Origin: Gnetum montanum
Lineage: Eukaryota > Streptophyta > Gnetopsida > Gnetales > Gnetaceae
Assembly: GCA_015680685.1 (NCBI GenBank)
Contig: MNCI01020473.1
Location: forward strand, 156,461 to 220,460
Direction of reading: 5' to 3'
Length of the DNA: 64,000 bases
Positions 1 to 12,489 of this stretch are shown here, one piece after another. The position numbers and the translations under genes are program-made. Position 1 is the stretch's first letter. The number at the start of each line of letters is the position of its first letter. Below the pieces are notes generated by a model that was not told the origin of the DNA, did not search any database, and saw only the letters and a list, made by a program, of their open reading frames with translations.

Positions 1-1308
1 AGCCCACCAACATGCACAAATCATTAGAAGCCCACCAAGCAAGGCCACCAAGAGAAAACACAATTTCTGTATTTGTAACGTCATTTATTCAAGGATGGAC
101 CACCATCCCAGGGTTTGGACAACTACTCCACGATCGCTTCCAACATGGAAGAGCAAGTCTAGTTGCCAATACCTAGAACTCAACTCAAATCCACCACTAG
201 ACATCACATTGATTTGAAGTTCAGTCACTATCAATCATCTATGGACAAGATCTTTGCCAGTCCAGGAACACAAGAGAATGTGTTCCCAAGATTTGTCCCA
301 TCTCAAGGATGTTCACCAAGCATACACCATCCAGGCACAACAACATCATCAGGAACACATGGCACCAGTTCATGAGCATAATGGGCAAGAACATGCCTTG
401 GTCCGTTCGTTACAACACTGTATCCAACTGAAGCATTTCTCATGAGCTTTTCAGCAGAATTATACATCAAGGCACAAAGGCCATTTACAACATATAGCAA
501 GGGTGCCCCAAAACAAGCACCAGGAAAACACCATACATCAAGCTTGGCCTTGTCACAGTGTGTGGCATAGGCCTACAACCAGGAGACAACTAAGTCACAT
601 AGGTAATACATCCAGCACTTGTGTGTGCATACAACTGGATCGAGAATATCACAAGGATACCTTTCACACACTCAAGGATTGGATTACATTCATATATGGG
701 AACATACATGGTATTTGGGAATGCTACCCAAGCTTAAAAGGCTGTAGGACAAACTACCCAACCCCTTCCTAGGCTGGAAGATTTAGGCCACCAAGAGCAT
801 ACCATGAAGAATCATGCTGTTTTGAGAAAAACCTATCTTGGTCACGAAGAGTAAACAATCATCTGTCATTGCACTACTATCGCAAAAGATACATGATCTA
901 CCGTCGCACTAAACCCACTCCATGGGTAACCTCGAACGAAAACGATTCGAGACACGAACGCAATGATCGAATAACGAAACACACCAACTGAGTATCCACC
1001 ATCCTACCATAGTGGGACCTCATTTCATTGGCCACTCCTGGGCCATCAGTATCTAGCATGGCAAAGGATACCATTTCATGCCATCTGCTAGCCCAATATC
1101 TGTAGGGTCTAGGATAGATCACCGTCCTCTATTAGTGCTCTCCCAGCACTTAGAGGCAAACAAATCATGATGTACCTGCTGATCCATCACAGCCAAGGCA
1201 TTGATAAATCCACAACCCAATGTTGGGATTCTAAGACCAAATAATCAGTTCATGAAGGTCTCAGGAGCACATATCTTCCCCATAGACATTGTGCTCACAG
1301 AATCAACT

Positions 1309-1494
1309 NNNNNNNNNNNNNNNNNNNNNNNNNNNNNNNNNNNNNNNNNNNNNNNNNNNNNNNNNNNNNNNNNNNNNNNNNNNNNNNNNNNNNNNNNNNN
1401 NNNNNNNNNNNNNNNNNNNNNNNNNNNNNNNNNNNNNNNNNNNNNNNNNNNNNNNNNNNNNNNNNNNNNNNNNNNNNNNNNNNNNNNNNNNNNN
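1309..1494. other. Assembly gap (186 N)
   Basis: A run of 186 unknown bases. Open frames drawn across it mean nothing. Single unknown bases also occur at 45527 and 47919. Confidence 1.
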
Positions 1495-2760
1495 ACCAAG
1501 AGAGAGATAGCACACTCTCAGAATTTCAAGATGCATACACAACAATCATTCCCAAAAACTAACACTAGCCTCAACCAGGACCAAAATTTCAACACACTCG
1601 TATGAGTCATGGGCAATAGACAATCATCAACTCAACCCAAAAATAAGGAGGAAGACCAAGGTCTATCCAACAACAAGTCTGCATCAAACCAATTCTCGCA
1701 ACAACGAGCAACATCATGAAGGATGCGTTCACAAGAAGACTCTCATCAAACAAGGTGCGGTCTCAACAAGAACCAACAATAGGATGACCCACACCAATAG
1801 TCTTCAAATTAGAGTGGCCAAGAATGTCACCAATCAAAATAGTGATGCCACAAGCAACACCACCAGCTCAACAAGGAGCACAACTCGCAAGGATCAACAA
1901 TAAGGGCAATCATGCCTCATGCATAATAAGTTGTCAAACAAGACAACAACCATTTGGGTTTGGGATGACACAAACAACCACTACATCCTCAACGTCCCCA
2001 ACAATAAGCCATCATACCGCGTAAAACATTATGCCTTGCGTTATGAACGATAGACATGACCAAGATAACACGTATGTAGAATTTGAAAACGCAACCAAGA
2101 AGACACGCATACACAAATAGACAAACATACAATCGCAAGCACAAACGTACAAAGTCTACTAGCAACGGTCTTAGTCCACCTAGAACAAGGCTCACCAAGA
2201 GCACATGTCTGAAAGACCTCCATCCTGAGGTACCTAGGAACCATCTTGTCCCCATTTGTATTTTTCCATACTCACTATATCTAGGATGAGTGGGAGTGTC
2301 AAGGATATCATATCTTGCACGATTCAACAAATGCCATCTTGAAACATGTCATCTGGGTGGAAATTGAAGCGGAGACTCGGTCTGATTCATCCCAGAAGAA
2401 TCACTAGAGACTTGAGATGGGAGCTCCTTGAGCAACAAAATTCTTGAGTTGCTAGTAGAACTCCTCTCAACCATAACGCATACAATCACAACTAGTCCAA
2501 CCACAAGTAAATAAGTGAAGGACATCAATACAATGCAATTGTTTATATCCTGATGGAGAGAAACATACATCTATTGCTCTCAACTGAACATCTATCCCCT
2601 CATGAAGAGTGTAGAACATTGCCATCAGGCAACTCTTCAAAGTACATAAGGATATGATACTAGATCACCTAGGTATCAATCCGAAGGGGCCATTAACCAA
2701 ACAAGCTCAATGGAGTAACACAACCAAAGAGCACAACCATATCCCAACACAATTTCAAAC

Positions 2761-2774
2761 ATGCTCCGATACCA
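2761..2774 (-). other. Primer-binding site, tRNA-iMet type
   Basis: The minus strand reads TGGTATCGGAGCAT, one base different over its first 12 positions from the usual plant initiator-tRNA-Met primer site TGGTATCAGAGC. It lies two bases downstream of the LTR end, the standard spacing. It fixes the orientation and one LTR boundary of the element at the left edge. Confidence 0.75.
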
Positions 2775-2776
2775 TC

Positions 2777-3296
2777 TGTAACAACGTTGCCCTGACGTTG
2801 CCCGGCACCCCAAGGAATTCACAAAGATCCAATGGATCTGGGGTGGAAGACTTGGGGAATACGCCTCTAACAAGCAAGCATCTCACGAGTGCAAGCAGAA
2901 GAGAACCAAGCAAACAAGCACACACACAACCTTGTAGACCACATCGGTGGGAGGGGAGACGATGCACCTACAAGGGAAGGTACCTCACCCCCAGATCCCT
3001 CACGATTTCGTACAAGGTGTGGCATGGCATTGCACCAAAACTATCCAGTCTTGGCTGCCTACATATCTACCACCGCTGTAGAATCAGGGCCATGTAGTTC
3101 TCCACGGAGAAGAGGAGAATGAAGAGGACTTAGAAGAGAGTGCAACAGGAGGGTGTCCTTTTGCTAGCTTGGTACCACCAAGCTGGGGTGGGTTTTGTAA
3201 CACTTGAGAGCCACCCGAGGGTGCCTCAGAGTGTTCCATGGCCCTCGAACCATGGGGAGAGCCCAAGAGAACCACCATTTTGGGACATCTCTCACA
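2777..3296 (-). repeat. 5' LTR of the minus-strand LARD-like element
   Basis: Read on the minus strand, the LTR ends in ACGTTGTTACA at 2777, two bases before the primer site, so that end is firm. The other end is less certain. A TG start occurs at 3296 (TGTGAGAGATG), where the GC-rich composition stops, and another at 3202 (TGTTACAAAACC). I prefer 3296 because of the composition step. No convincing TATA box is visible. Confidence 0.55.
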
Positions 3297-3550
3297 ATCG
3301 AAGTTTTCAAAAGGAGGTGGTGTTTTTTACTTTTCTTGATACAAGAAGCCAAAATATTTTAAAGCTTTTGAAAAGAGAAATTAATCTTTGTATTTTAAAT
3401 ATATTTAATATTTTCAATGATGAAACATCATTAAAAAAGTCAAGATTACCTTAGGGAAAAACTCTTCAATAAATTTATTAAAAATTTTATTATAATAAGG
3501 ATTTCAAATTTCAAATCCCAATGAACTTCTAACAATATTTTATTTCATAA

Positions 3551-3830
3551 CTATCTTTGTTGAAACTTACAAACTTGAGAGACTTATTATAAAGAATTCA
3601 AATTCTAGACTAATGCTACTTTGAAGCTTGGCAACTTACCAGCTTACCAAATCCAATATGTGTTTTAGATGCTTTTTCAACATGATGAAGATGTAAATGT
3701 TTATTTCGTCCTTGAGAGAGTTTTGAGGGCTTATGGAGGCGAGATTGAAAAGGAGTCTTGAAGGCTTATGAGTCTAAGGTCTTTGTAAGCTTTAAGGAAT
3801 CCAAGGAAGATCTTAATAATTCCATGTTCT
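3551..3830 (+). repeat. Empty-site copy of the sequence flanking Element 1
   Basis: This copy reads continuously through the point where Element 1 is inserted in its neighbours: the left half (ending GAGAGTTTTGAGGG) matches the sequence upstream of the LTRs at 4047 and 10501, and the right half (CTTATGAGTCTAAGG, then TTTGTAAGCTTTAAGGA) matches the sequence after 11344. It therefore acts as an uninserted paralogue. It carries an extra ~38 bp around GGAGGCGAGATTG that the downstream flank lacks. No coding potential is seen; the host repeat is not identified. Confidence 0.75.
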
Positions 3831-3840
3831 TTTATTCTAT

Positions 3841-4046
3841 ACTATCTTTGTTGAAACTAACAAACATGAGAGACTTGTGGTAAAGAATTCAAATACTAGT
3901 GATATTTTCTAGTAATTAATTTTTTTTTTGTAAACTAATCCTAGTTTGAAGCTCGACAACTTACCAAATCCAAAATGTGTTTTAAATTCTTTTTCAACAT
4001 TATGAAAATGTAAATGTTTATTTTATCCTAGAGAGAGTTTTGAGGG
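3841..4046 (+). repeat. Flank copy directly upstream of the 5' LTR of Element 1
   Basis: Second copy of the repeat at 3551, from CTATCTTTGTTGAAACTAAC to TTTTGAGGG. It ends with GAGGG (4042-4046), the 5-bp target-site duplication of Element 1, which recurs at 11345-11349. Confidence 0.75.
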
Positions 4047-4889
4047 TGATGAATTGTTGTCATTGGACTGATCCAAAAAAATCCCGTCGATAGGATTGCA
4101 TCGATGTAGGGTTTGATGTGTTGATGCATATGAATTGATGCAGTGTCTTGTCTTGCCTATAAATACGTGCTCACCAGCTGCATTTATGGCATTCATTCAT
4201 TAATAGCATAGCAAAGTTCTTGTTGTTTATTCTTTTGAGAGGTAGAATATTTTCTAAGTGCTTGCAATAGGAGTGAAAAGTGTATGGATCTTTATTTGCG
4301 CATTGATGTACTTGAGCACCTTAGTGTGATCTACAATAAAGATGAACTTTCTTCATAAACCTTGTAGCACTTGGACTTAGCCTAATGTTTACTTAATGCA
4401 TTTATTATTCATGTGATTTACTTTAATGCATCTAATTAATTAATTAATAGTGGATAATCAATATGCATAAATATGACCATCTTGAGCTTATGCTTAATGC
4501 TTGGTAATCCTAGTAGTGCTTAACGCTTGGTAACCTAGTAGCATTGTAATGCATTTAGGATGTGTATGAAAGATAGGAATGGATGCTTATGTTAGGATTA
4601 GCTAAGCATTAGTTAGTTATTAGATTAATTAAATATTTAATTACTTTATTTTTAGCACTTAAATGAATTAAATAGAAAATATAAAATGATAAAAATCATA
4701 TGCCTCAGTTACACTTAACCATACCTTTGCAATTCACAAGTGAAACTGAGAAGATAACGATCACATCCATTAGATTCACAACCAAACCTAGTGCATTTAA
4801 AGAGCTAAAGTCTATAGAATTCAACTAGATTGCTAAGTAAACTCTAGTGATTCGTATGATTGGACGTAGGGACTACTCGCTGCTCATCA
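4047..4889 (+). repeat. 5' LTR of Element 1
   Basis: Starts TGATGAATTG and ends GCTCATCA. A TATA box (TATAAATA, 4158-4165) follows a U3 with repeated ATCGAT/TCGATG-like motifs at about 4085-4135. AATAAAGATGA near 4335 is a likely poly(A) signal, present at the equivalent place in all related LTRs of the window. Confidence 0.9.
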
Positions 4890-4890
4890 T

Positions 4891-4909
4891 TAGCGTTGTT
4901 GCTAGGGAC
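4891..4909 (+). other. Degraded tRNA-Asp primer-binding site of Element 1
   Basis: TAGCGTTGTTGCTAGGGAC follows the LTR after one base. It is a decayed form of TGGCGCCGTTGCCGGGGA, complementary to the 3' end of plant tRNA-Asp, the primer typical of Athila-like elements. Better versions occur in Elements 2 and 4. Confidence 0.7.
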
Positions 4910-5040
4910 TTTAGTTAGCTATGTATGCTATCTAGGAGTTAGTGAAATTATACAATGACGTTGTAATGAACTTAAAAGATAACATCGTCAAGAAAAGTAA
5001 TAATAATAACAAAAGCACACTATTCTTCTTTCAATCTAAT

Positions 5041-7480
5041 ATGATTTCTTCTCACAGGGGAGATTCTACATTGTCATACGAAGGTTGATCCAATCAACAA
5101 AGGTGTGAAGGGTCAAAACTGCAAGTGCGCCAACAATGCAGAGTGGTCTATACTCATCTCGATGAGTATGTTTGAGACGTCACCTTCATCTTGCATTAGG
5201 ATGAATAATTGTAGTGGAGAGACATGGAGGATAACATTGTGTTGTTGTCGAAGCAATTAGTTCCTACGATGATGCTCCAAACTCTCATGAAATTGGATAT
5301 TGCAAGGCTTAATGCAGAGTACGTTGTGTAGGACCATGACTATCAGGACTATCATCCCATTAAGGCACAATGAAAGAAAGATCAGCAACATGAAATTTTC
5401 TATGAGGCATCAAAAAGGAAATAGTTTACAAATTCCTTGTTCCTACTAGGCTAGAAGGAAGTAGAGGATCCCTTTTCTAGGAGTTCTAAAACCATTGATT
5501 CTCCTCCTCTCTTATTTGATGAAGGGGACCCTAACCATAATTTACAGTTCACTGTAAATAACCTTGGTTCAGGGAAGAATGGGTCCCATGACCATGGGGG
5601 CTCCAAAGGAGGAAGTCAAGATAGGAACTAGGACAAGCACCATGACAAAGATAGACATGGTGAATGTGGTAATGACCTATGGAGAGGGAGTAGCAGGCAT
5701 AGTGTTGGTGTTGGCTCTCCTTCATTTTCACCTTCAACATGCTCATCTTCCTCCTCCTCTAGCTTTGACCAAAGTCGTAGAGGATGAGATCATGATGGAG
5801 GTGATTGATGGGATAAAGATGATCACGGGGTCCACCAGAATAGTAGAGACTAGGAGCATGGGTAATCAAGGAAGGCCCATCACCATGAACGAAGGGGTGG
5901 GTAGCACAGGATATCATAAACATCATGGCCATCATAAGGGCTATGACTATGATGAGCCTTTGCTTGCAACAAGGAACATGCTGAACATTGCAGAGGCCAT
6001 GAGAATTCCAATGAGGCATGTGAAAGATAGTAGAATCAAATGATTGGATATGAACAATATTCCTAAGTTTGAAGGGGGTTATAACCCAGATCCAAAAAAT
6101 CATCTTCAAGCATTTCATGATGCCTATGCCTTGTAGAATGTTGAAAAAGAATTGAAAAACTAGAGTTGTTCCCTAGAACACTCATTAAGTAGGCTAAAAG
6201 CTAGTACTGATCCTTAGAGCCAAAATTAATCAAATGATGAAGTATAATGCTTGAACTCTTTAATGATAAGTATCAAATGTACTTCCAAGTGTTTGATTTG
6301 AGGAAGCAGATCCAAGGGTGGAGACAAAGAATACATGAATCCTTAGATGCTACCATGGGTAGATATTACTCTCTATTGCATAGGTGCCCAGGCCATGGCT
6401 TTTCTCAAAGGGAGCAACTCTGCCATATTATGGATGGGGTTAGAACAAAAATGAGGAGAACTCTTGGGGTTTATGCTTAAGAAAGACTTTTAGAACTAAG
6501 GGCACATCAAATCAAAAGGCTAATTCAGCAAGTGGTTAAAGAAGAAGGTGAGTTGAGAAAAAGGAAAAGTGCAGAGGAGTACAATCATGATTCTTCCATT
6601 TGAAAAAGAGAAGTCTAGTTTTGTGACAACGAGGAGGAAGCATAACTTGATGAAGTGGTGCAACATAAAACCTTGTTAATCAAAAAATATGTTTCTAAAA
6701 TATTGATCAAGGTAGAAAAAATGTGGGATTCTTTGGATAAAAAATTCCAAACCACTCTTAGAATTTCTAAAGAGTCCAAAGAGCAAGGTAGTGGCTATGA
6801 CTAGAGGAGAATGAACGAAGCTGAATGTGCCCATTGAGGGGGTAAGGGCAAAGCTACTGCTATTGAAGAGGTTGTGAAATCTGAGATAGATGATGCTCGT
6901 GGATGTGACATCTACCAATACAAAAATCCTTAGGGATGTGGGCCTATTATGTCATACTTGCAAGAGTCTGGGGTGTATGCACTAAATCCTAGATTAGTAA
7001 GAAGGCAAGCACCCATGAGGTTGCCTTATCCTCAAGGCAACTATAGGTAGTTCCACCAATAGCAAGCCTACTATTCAAGTACAGCTCCACCCCAATCTCA
7101 TGAGTAGTATTAGCAGTGAAAACATCCACATTCATGGGAGATGCCACCACCAAGGTAGCAGTACTATTACCAATAGCGAGATCCATATGGGTACTATGTT
7201 TAGCAACCAATTTCTTTGCATAACTCTTCTAGTCACACATCTTTCTAATACCACTACTATCCTCTTGAATACTATAAAGCTCAATCTCTAAGAGGGAAAT
7301 CCTCATTTCCATTCTACCCTCATCCTTCTACACTTGTACCTCTACCCTCAACTCAATTGCCATCATCTCCATCCATGCAGGGCAAAATCTGTACCCAACC
7401 ACTGCAAAGAAATGCCACAAGGGTTGTCAACTAATAGTTGACTCTCTAGCTAGGTGTTTTGGAAAATAAACCCTGAAAAT
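5041..7480 (+). pseudogene. gag: Element 1 gag (degenerate)
   Basis: Gag forms the retrotransposon capsid and packages RNA. The likely start is ATG at 5041 (MISSHRGD), matching the Element 4 start at 49405. Conserved pieces in order: a VYTHLDEYV segment near 5140, a His/Asp-rich linker (5890-5960), the LDMNNIPKFEGGY block (about 6046-6085) that opens the capsid domain, the QIQGWRQRIHE segment (about 6310), and a degenerate zinc knuckle near 6905 (GCDIYQYKNP, second Cys lost). At least ten in-frame stops and several frame changes are present. Compared with Elements 2 and 4 the domain order is complete, so this is decay rather than truncation. Confidence 0.8.
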
Positions 7481-7689
7481 GACCTTTCTTCCTAATCAAT
7501 AGTCCTTCTAAGCCCTCACAGATACCTACAGCTAATGACCTTGCTTCTCCCTCATCCTCTATTACATCATTCAAGAGCCTTTCAAACCAAATGCCTCCCA
7601 AATTGCATACTATCATGTTAACCCATGTGATCATTAATTGGATCAAGGATGGTCACCTTCCCAGGAAAAGATTTGATCCTGGAAGTTTC

Positions 7690-10311
7690 CTAATTACTTG
7701 CAAATTACTAGGAATGAGGATTGTAAGGTTCTTATAGACTTAGGTTCTAGTGTGAATTTGATCTCCCATTAATTGTAAAAAGCCTAAAACCTACCTCCTC
7801 TTACGAAGGGCAACATTTGCCTTGAGTTATCGAATCAATCCATCACAATCCTGTTATGATTGGTGGAGGAGATTATGACTACTATTTATGGATGGTCCTA
7901 TTCTATTGACTTCTTGGTGATTCGTGTAGAAAATTGCAAAGGGGACCTCCTAATAATCATTGAAAGGGCTTGGTTGAGCACAATAGATGCATGGCTAGAA
8001 ATCAGAGATCTCTCCTTAGAGATTTTCAGGGAAAATGATTTTGCAAAGATTGAAAGAAAACATGTTCCATTCATCATGTATAGTGATAGAAGGTGCAACT
8101 ATGTGTAGAAATTATGGATCATAAGAAGCACATCAATCACAACATGTAGATAGTGTGCTGATGTGATAGAAATTCAAAGGTGCTTATACGTAGCAGCCAC
8201 AAAACAAGAGGACATCAAATGGCTAAAAATTGAACTTGAAAGTAGCTCAACTTTGTACATTTCATAGACTGAGAGCCTTATGAGTGCCTACATTGAAGAC
8301 ATAGATGACATGGAGCAAATCCATTACCAACTCTTTGATGAACTTGATGATGCTAATTAGGGAGAGTTGGAGATCCCTGAAAGTTTTAAATAAGAGCTTC
8401 TTAAGTTGAAAACTCTGCTAGTGAGAATGGGGTATGCTTTTATGAAAAATGGCAAGATGGTTATCATCAATGCTAACCTTGCTCCTGCACATAAAAAGAA
8501 ACTGTTGGAGGTGGTCAAAAAATGGCCAACAACCTTTGCTTGGTCATATCCTAAACTCACTAGAATTGATCCTAGGATATTTTAGCCTCTCATTTACATA
8601 GATCCTTCCATTAAGCTAAAGAAGTTGCTGTAGTAGTAGTTGAATTATAAACTAAAGTAGATCGTGAAAGAGGAGATTAAGCAGCTCCTCAAGGAAGGGC
8701 TCATCTATCCCATTGCAAATAGCGAGTGGGTTAGCCCACTTGTGATAGTGCTAAAGAAAGGTGATAAATGGAGGGTTTGCATTAATTTCAGGTTGTTGAA
8801 CATGGAAACACACAAACATCATTTTCCATTGCCATTTTTGGATCATGTGTTGGACACCATTTCTAGGCATTGCTACTATAGGTTTCTGGATGGTTATAGT
8901 GGCTATAACCAAATTTAGATAGTACCAAAGGATCAGACCAAAACAACATTCACAAGTCCTTGGGGGATTTTCATATACAAAAAAATGCTGTTGGGCTTGT
9001 GCAATACCCCTACCACATTTTAACGCCTTGTCCTAAGCATCTACCAACAATAGATTGGTAGCAAGATGGAAGTCTTCATGGATGAATTCTCCACCTATGG
9101 GGCTACATTTGAGCAAGCCCCTAGACCATCTTGAGTAAGTGTTAAAAAGGTATGTGAAGACAAACCTTAGGCTCAACTGGTAGAAAATCCACTTGATGGT
9201 CTAGGAGGACATTATGTTGGGGCATAGAAACTTAGAGAAAGGGATTGAGATGAACCTTGAAAAAATAAGGATGATCTAAGGAATTGCTAGATAGCCAAAA
9301 CTAGTTAAAGATGTGAGGTCATTCCTTGGACACATTGGTTACTATCGATAATTCATTGATAATTTCTCTAAGATCATTAAACTATTGGTCTAGACAAACA
9401 AAGAAGGATTCTTTGTTCTTCTAGACCAAGGGGTACAAATGTGCATTCTAGAAACTCAAAGAGAAGCTTGTGGAAACTCTAATTCTATGAGAACTCGATT
9501 GGTCGAGAACCTTTCACATCATGACCAATGCTTCCAATTATGCCTTAGGGATCATCCTCATGTACTTGGATGATCAGAAATGCCCTTACTATATCCATTG
9601 TATGAGAAAAAGCATTGTGGGTGCATAGTTGAACTACACCACATCAGAAAAAGAATTGATAGCAGTGGTTTTCACTTTGGAGAAATTCAGGGACTATGTG
9701 CTTGGATATAAGGTGTTTGTGCATACAGACCATAATGCAATTTGGTTCTTTATGAATAAACCAATGGTGAGCTCCCATGTCATACAGTGGCAGATGATAT
9801 TGTAGGAATTTGATCTTACCCTAGTAGATCAAAAGGAAACCAAGAATGTGGTTGCTAATCACTTGTCTTGTTTGTGATGGGATAACAAAGAGGAGGAGAC
9901 CCACTTTTAGATCAGTTTCCTGATGAACTCCTCTTTGCTTGGGCTATAACTTAACAAATGCTCATTGAATCCATTTGGTATGATGGCATTCTCACCTATC
10001 TTCTTACTTAGGAGATGCCGCAAGATTGGGATCATAGGAAGAAACAAACATTTCTTCACTAGGTAAAATGCTTCATGGAAATCAACAGACACCTTTACAA
10101 GGTGTACACCAATGTCTTAGTTCATTGTTATGTACCTAATGTTGATCAATTGCACATGCTCCAAGATGCTCACGAGGGTCCTTGGTGGGGCCATTATGTT
10201 AGGAGAAGCATGTCCATTAAGGTCCTCATGGCAAGGTATTATTGGCCAGCACATTTTAGGGACACTCATCAAGGCTGCCAACATGATGATGGAATGATTT
10301 CTCGTAATTCT
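7690..10311 (+). pseudogene. pol: Element 1 pol: protease, RT, RNase H, truncated integrase
   Basis: Protease: LIDLGSSVNLIS at about 7730 carries the D-(S/L)-G active site. Reverse transcriptase: from about 8664 (KEEIKQLLKEGLIYP, then the WRVCINFRLLN palm strand) to the catalytic box FMDEFSTYG near 9075, where the family has FMDDFS. RNase H: FHIMTNASNYALG near 9512 and TDHNAIW near 9727. Integrase: only the zinc-binding region near 10150-10290 (H and H of LQDAHEGPWWGHY, then a C). The D,D,E core is missing because the sequence breaks at about 10311. Many stops (TAG and TGA mostly) interrupt it. Confidence 0.85.
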
Positions 10312-10500
10312 AGTGAAACTATGAGAGACTTATAGTATATAATTCAAATTTTGGTGATATTTTCTAGTAATTAAAACTTTTTTATAAACTAATCCTAGTT
10401 TGAAGCACGATAAGTTACCAAATCCAAAATGTGTTTTAAATGCTTTTTCAATATTATAAAAATGTAAATGTTTATTTTATCCTTGAGAGAGTTTTGAAGG
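10312..10500 (+). repeat. Misplaced copy of the outside flank inside Element 1
   Basis: From GAAACTATGAGAGACTTAT to GAGAGTTTTGAAGG this matches 3851-4046, the host sequence outside the left LTR, not retrotransposon sequence. It ends in GAAGG, one base from the GAGGG target duplication. The join with integrase at about 10311 marks a deletion or duplication breakpoint. Confidence 0.75.
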
Positions 10501-11344
10501 TGATGAATTGCTATCATTAGACTAATTTGATAGGATCCCATTAATGTGATTGTGTCAAAGTAGGATTTGATGAATTGCCACATACATGTCGATGTAGTGT
10601 CTTATCTTACCTATAAATACATGTCCACTAGCTACACTTATGACATCCATTCATTAATAGCATAGCGAAGTTATTACAATTTTTTTTTTATGATTTAGAA
10701 TAATTTTTTAAGTGCCTGTAGTAGGAGTAAGAAGTGTACAGATCTTTATTCGAGCACTGATGTACCTAAGCACCTTAGTGTGATTAGCAATAAAGATAAA
10801 CATTCTTTATAAACCTTGTAGCTCTTGGACTTAGCCTAGTGTTTACTTAATGCATTTATTATCCATGTGATTTACTTTAATGCATCTAATTAATTAACTC
10901 AATGAAGATAATTAATACACATAAGTACAATCATCTCGAGCATACGATTAACACGTAGTAATCCTAGTCGTGCTTAATGCTTGGTAACCCAGTAGTGTTG
11001 TAATGTGCTTAGGATGTGTACATAAGATGGGAATGAATGCTTATGTTAGGATTAGCTAAGCATTAGTTAGTGATTAGATTAATTAAACATTTAATTACTT
11101 TATTTTCAGTACTTAGGCAAATTAAATAGAAAATATATAAAGATAAAAATCATGTGTGTCAGTTACACTTAACCATACCTTTGCAATTCACAAGTGAAAC
11201 CAAGGAGACAATGATCACGTTCGTTAGATTCAATACCTAAACCTAGTACATTTAGAAAGCTAAAGTCTGTAGAATTTGATCGGATTGCTTAGTGAACTTT
11301 AGTGATTCATATGATTTTGTGTTGGGACTACTTATTGCTCATTA
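10501..11344 (+). repeat. Second (right) LTR of Element 1
   Basis: Starts TGATGAATTG, ends TTGCTCATTA and is followed by GAGGG (11345-11349). TATA box at 10612-10619. Its left neighbour is host flank rather than a polypurine tract, so it may be a solo LTR or the 5' LTR of a second, collapsed copy. Confidence 0.85.
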
Positions 11345-12489
11345 GAGGGTTTATGAATCCAAGGTTTTTCTAAGCTTTAAGGAACCCACAAAAGATCTTC
11401 ATTTTATATTATAATAGGTAATTATTATATTGTTATAGTAATGATGTATGTTTTATATTACCAAAATTAGAATTGAACCTTTGTTATGTTCTAAGACTCA
11501 TAGGATCTATTGGACAACTATTAGATTTTCATGAAAAATGAAGATAAATTCTACAAATTGACTAAGCACTAATGGGGGTAACAAAAATAAATCATACAAG
11601 GTTTTTACTATAACATTATAATATTGTCTCAAATAGATAGTCACAACACAAAAAAAAAAGAAAGAAATATATGTAATTTATCTTCAAGAGCTCATGACTT
11701 GCACAACTTACAAATGTGATTTTAAGATGATGAGAACTTAAGCAAAGGTTGTTGATACCATTTTAATACTTGATTAGAATAACAATTGAAAGATAGTAAG
11801 CTTTAACATTTAATTTATTATATCTAATATGAAACAAATTTGTTTCTTACCTTCTATATTAGATCACATTTGTGTTAAAACCTTCGACTTGCCTAACTGG
11901 TGAATAAGTTTAGGATTTTAGTACATGTTCTCCTAAGAAAATACCAATCATAGTCTCAGGAATCCTCAAGAACTACTTTAAAGAATTTGTCTTGCCTTGA
12001 GATATGCAAGCTATGAGTGTATGTAATGAATTGGCATAAGGCTTCTACTTCTTAAGGTAACAAATCATATTTACATAATAACATTGAGTAAGGTCTTTTC
12101 ACTCTTTAAACATTTTTCTAAATATAGCACTGAGTCCAAGTCCCTAAATGACACATTCATACAATACAGTAGGATAGAAGATAGTCTAAAAATTTTATTT
12201 TCTTATCTTTCAAGCCCATAGTTGTAAATCCTTGTACTTATTTTAAAAGCATATAATGCCTTAAAACCTTATGCTATTCTTTCTCTATTGCCCTTCTCCT
12301 ACATATAATTGTTCATATAAATGAGATCCAAATATTTAATAGAATCTACAATTTTCATATTGGAACCTCCAAAATAGAAGCTATAGTACATATTTCTTAT
12401 ACCCCATATTAGTAATTAGGTTTTATTCACATTCACTTGAAAATTAGATGAGCAATAGTAATTTTTAAAAATTTGTAACATATTTTACA
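11345..12489. repeat. Right flank of Element 1 and AT-rich repeat DNA
   Basis: 11345-11400 continues the host flank (matches 3770-3830). 11511-11775 is the first of two diverged direct copies (the other is 13640-13955) that share the series GGATCTATTGGACAACTATT-like, ATAACATTATAAT, GTCACAACACAA, and TTTTAAGATGATGAGAAC. 11776-12489 is AT-rich with no recognisable gene; it may hold the C-terminal part of the adjacent LINE. Confidence 0.45.

Larger units (their letters stand above)
1..3296 (-). mobile_element. 5' part of a minus-strand non-coding LTR element (LARD-like)
   Basis: This stretch is visibly richer in G+C than everything to its right, and the composition drops sharply near 3300. On the minus strand an LTR (about 3296 to 2777) is followed by a tRNA-iMet-type primer site and then by internal sequence running off the left edge. 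The internal part has only short open frames on both strands. I find no capsid, protease, reverse transcriptase, RNase H or integrase motif in it. This fits a large non-autonomous LTR derivative, or a 5' leader too long for the window. The 3' LTR lies outside, so no target-site duplication can be tested. Confidence 0.6.
4047..11344 (+). mobile_element. Element 1: Athila/Tat-like Ty3/gypsy retrotransposon, rearranged
   Basis: LTRs of 843 and 844 bp with TGATGA and TCATCA/TCATTA ends flank a gag-pol region, with GAGGG on both outer sides (4042-4046 and 11345-11349). The order is LTR, degraded tRNA-Asp primer site, gag, protease, reverse transcriptase, RNase H, and the integrase zinc-binding region. 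At about 10311 the coding sequence stops inside integrase and jumps into a copy of the outside flank (10312-10500), which leads into the second LTR. The integrase core and normal 3' untranslated part are absent. Many in-frame stops show that it is dead. The Athila/Tat assignment rests on the FMDEFS-type catalytic box and the primer site. Confidence 0.85.

Noticed and set aside
1201-1605. Open frames of 72-134 codons across 1245-1605
   Set aside because: They run through the 186-base N gap.
2654-3097. 147-codon plus-strand frame
   Set aside because: It crosses the LTR/primer-site boundary of the minus-strand element, so it is chance coding in GC-rich LTR sequence.
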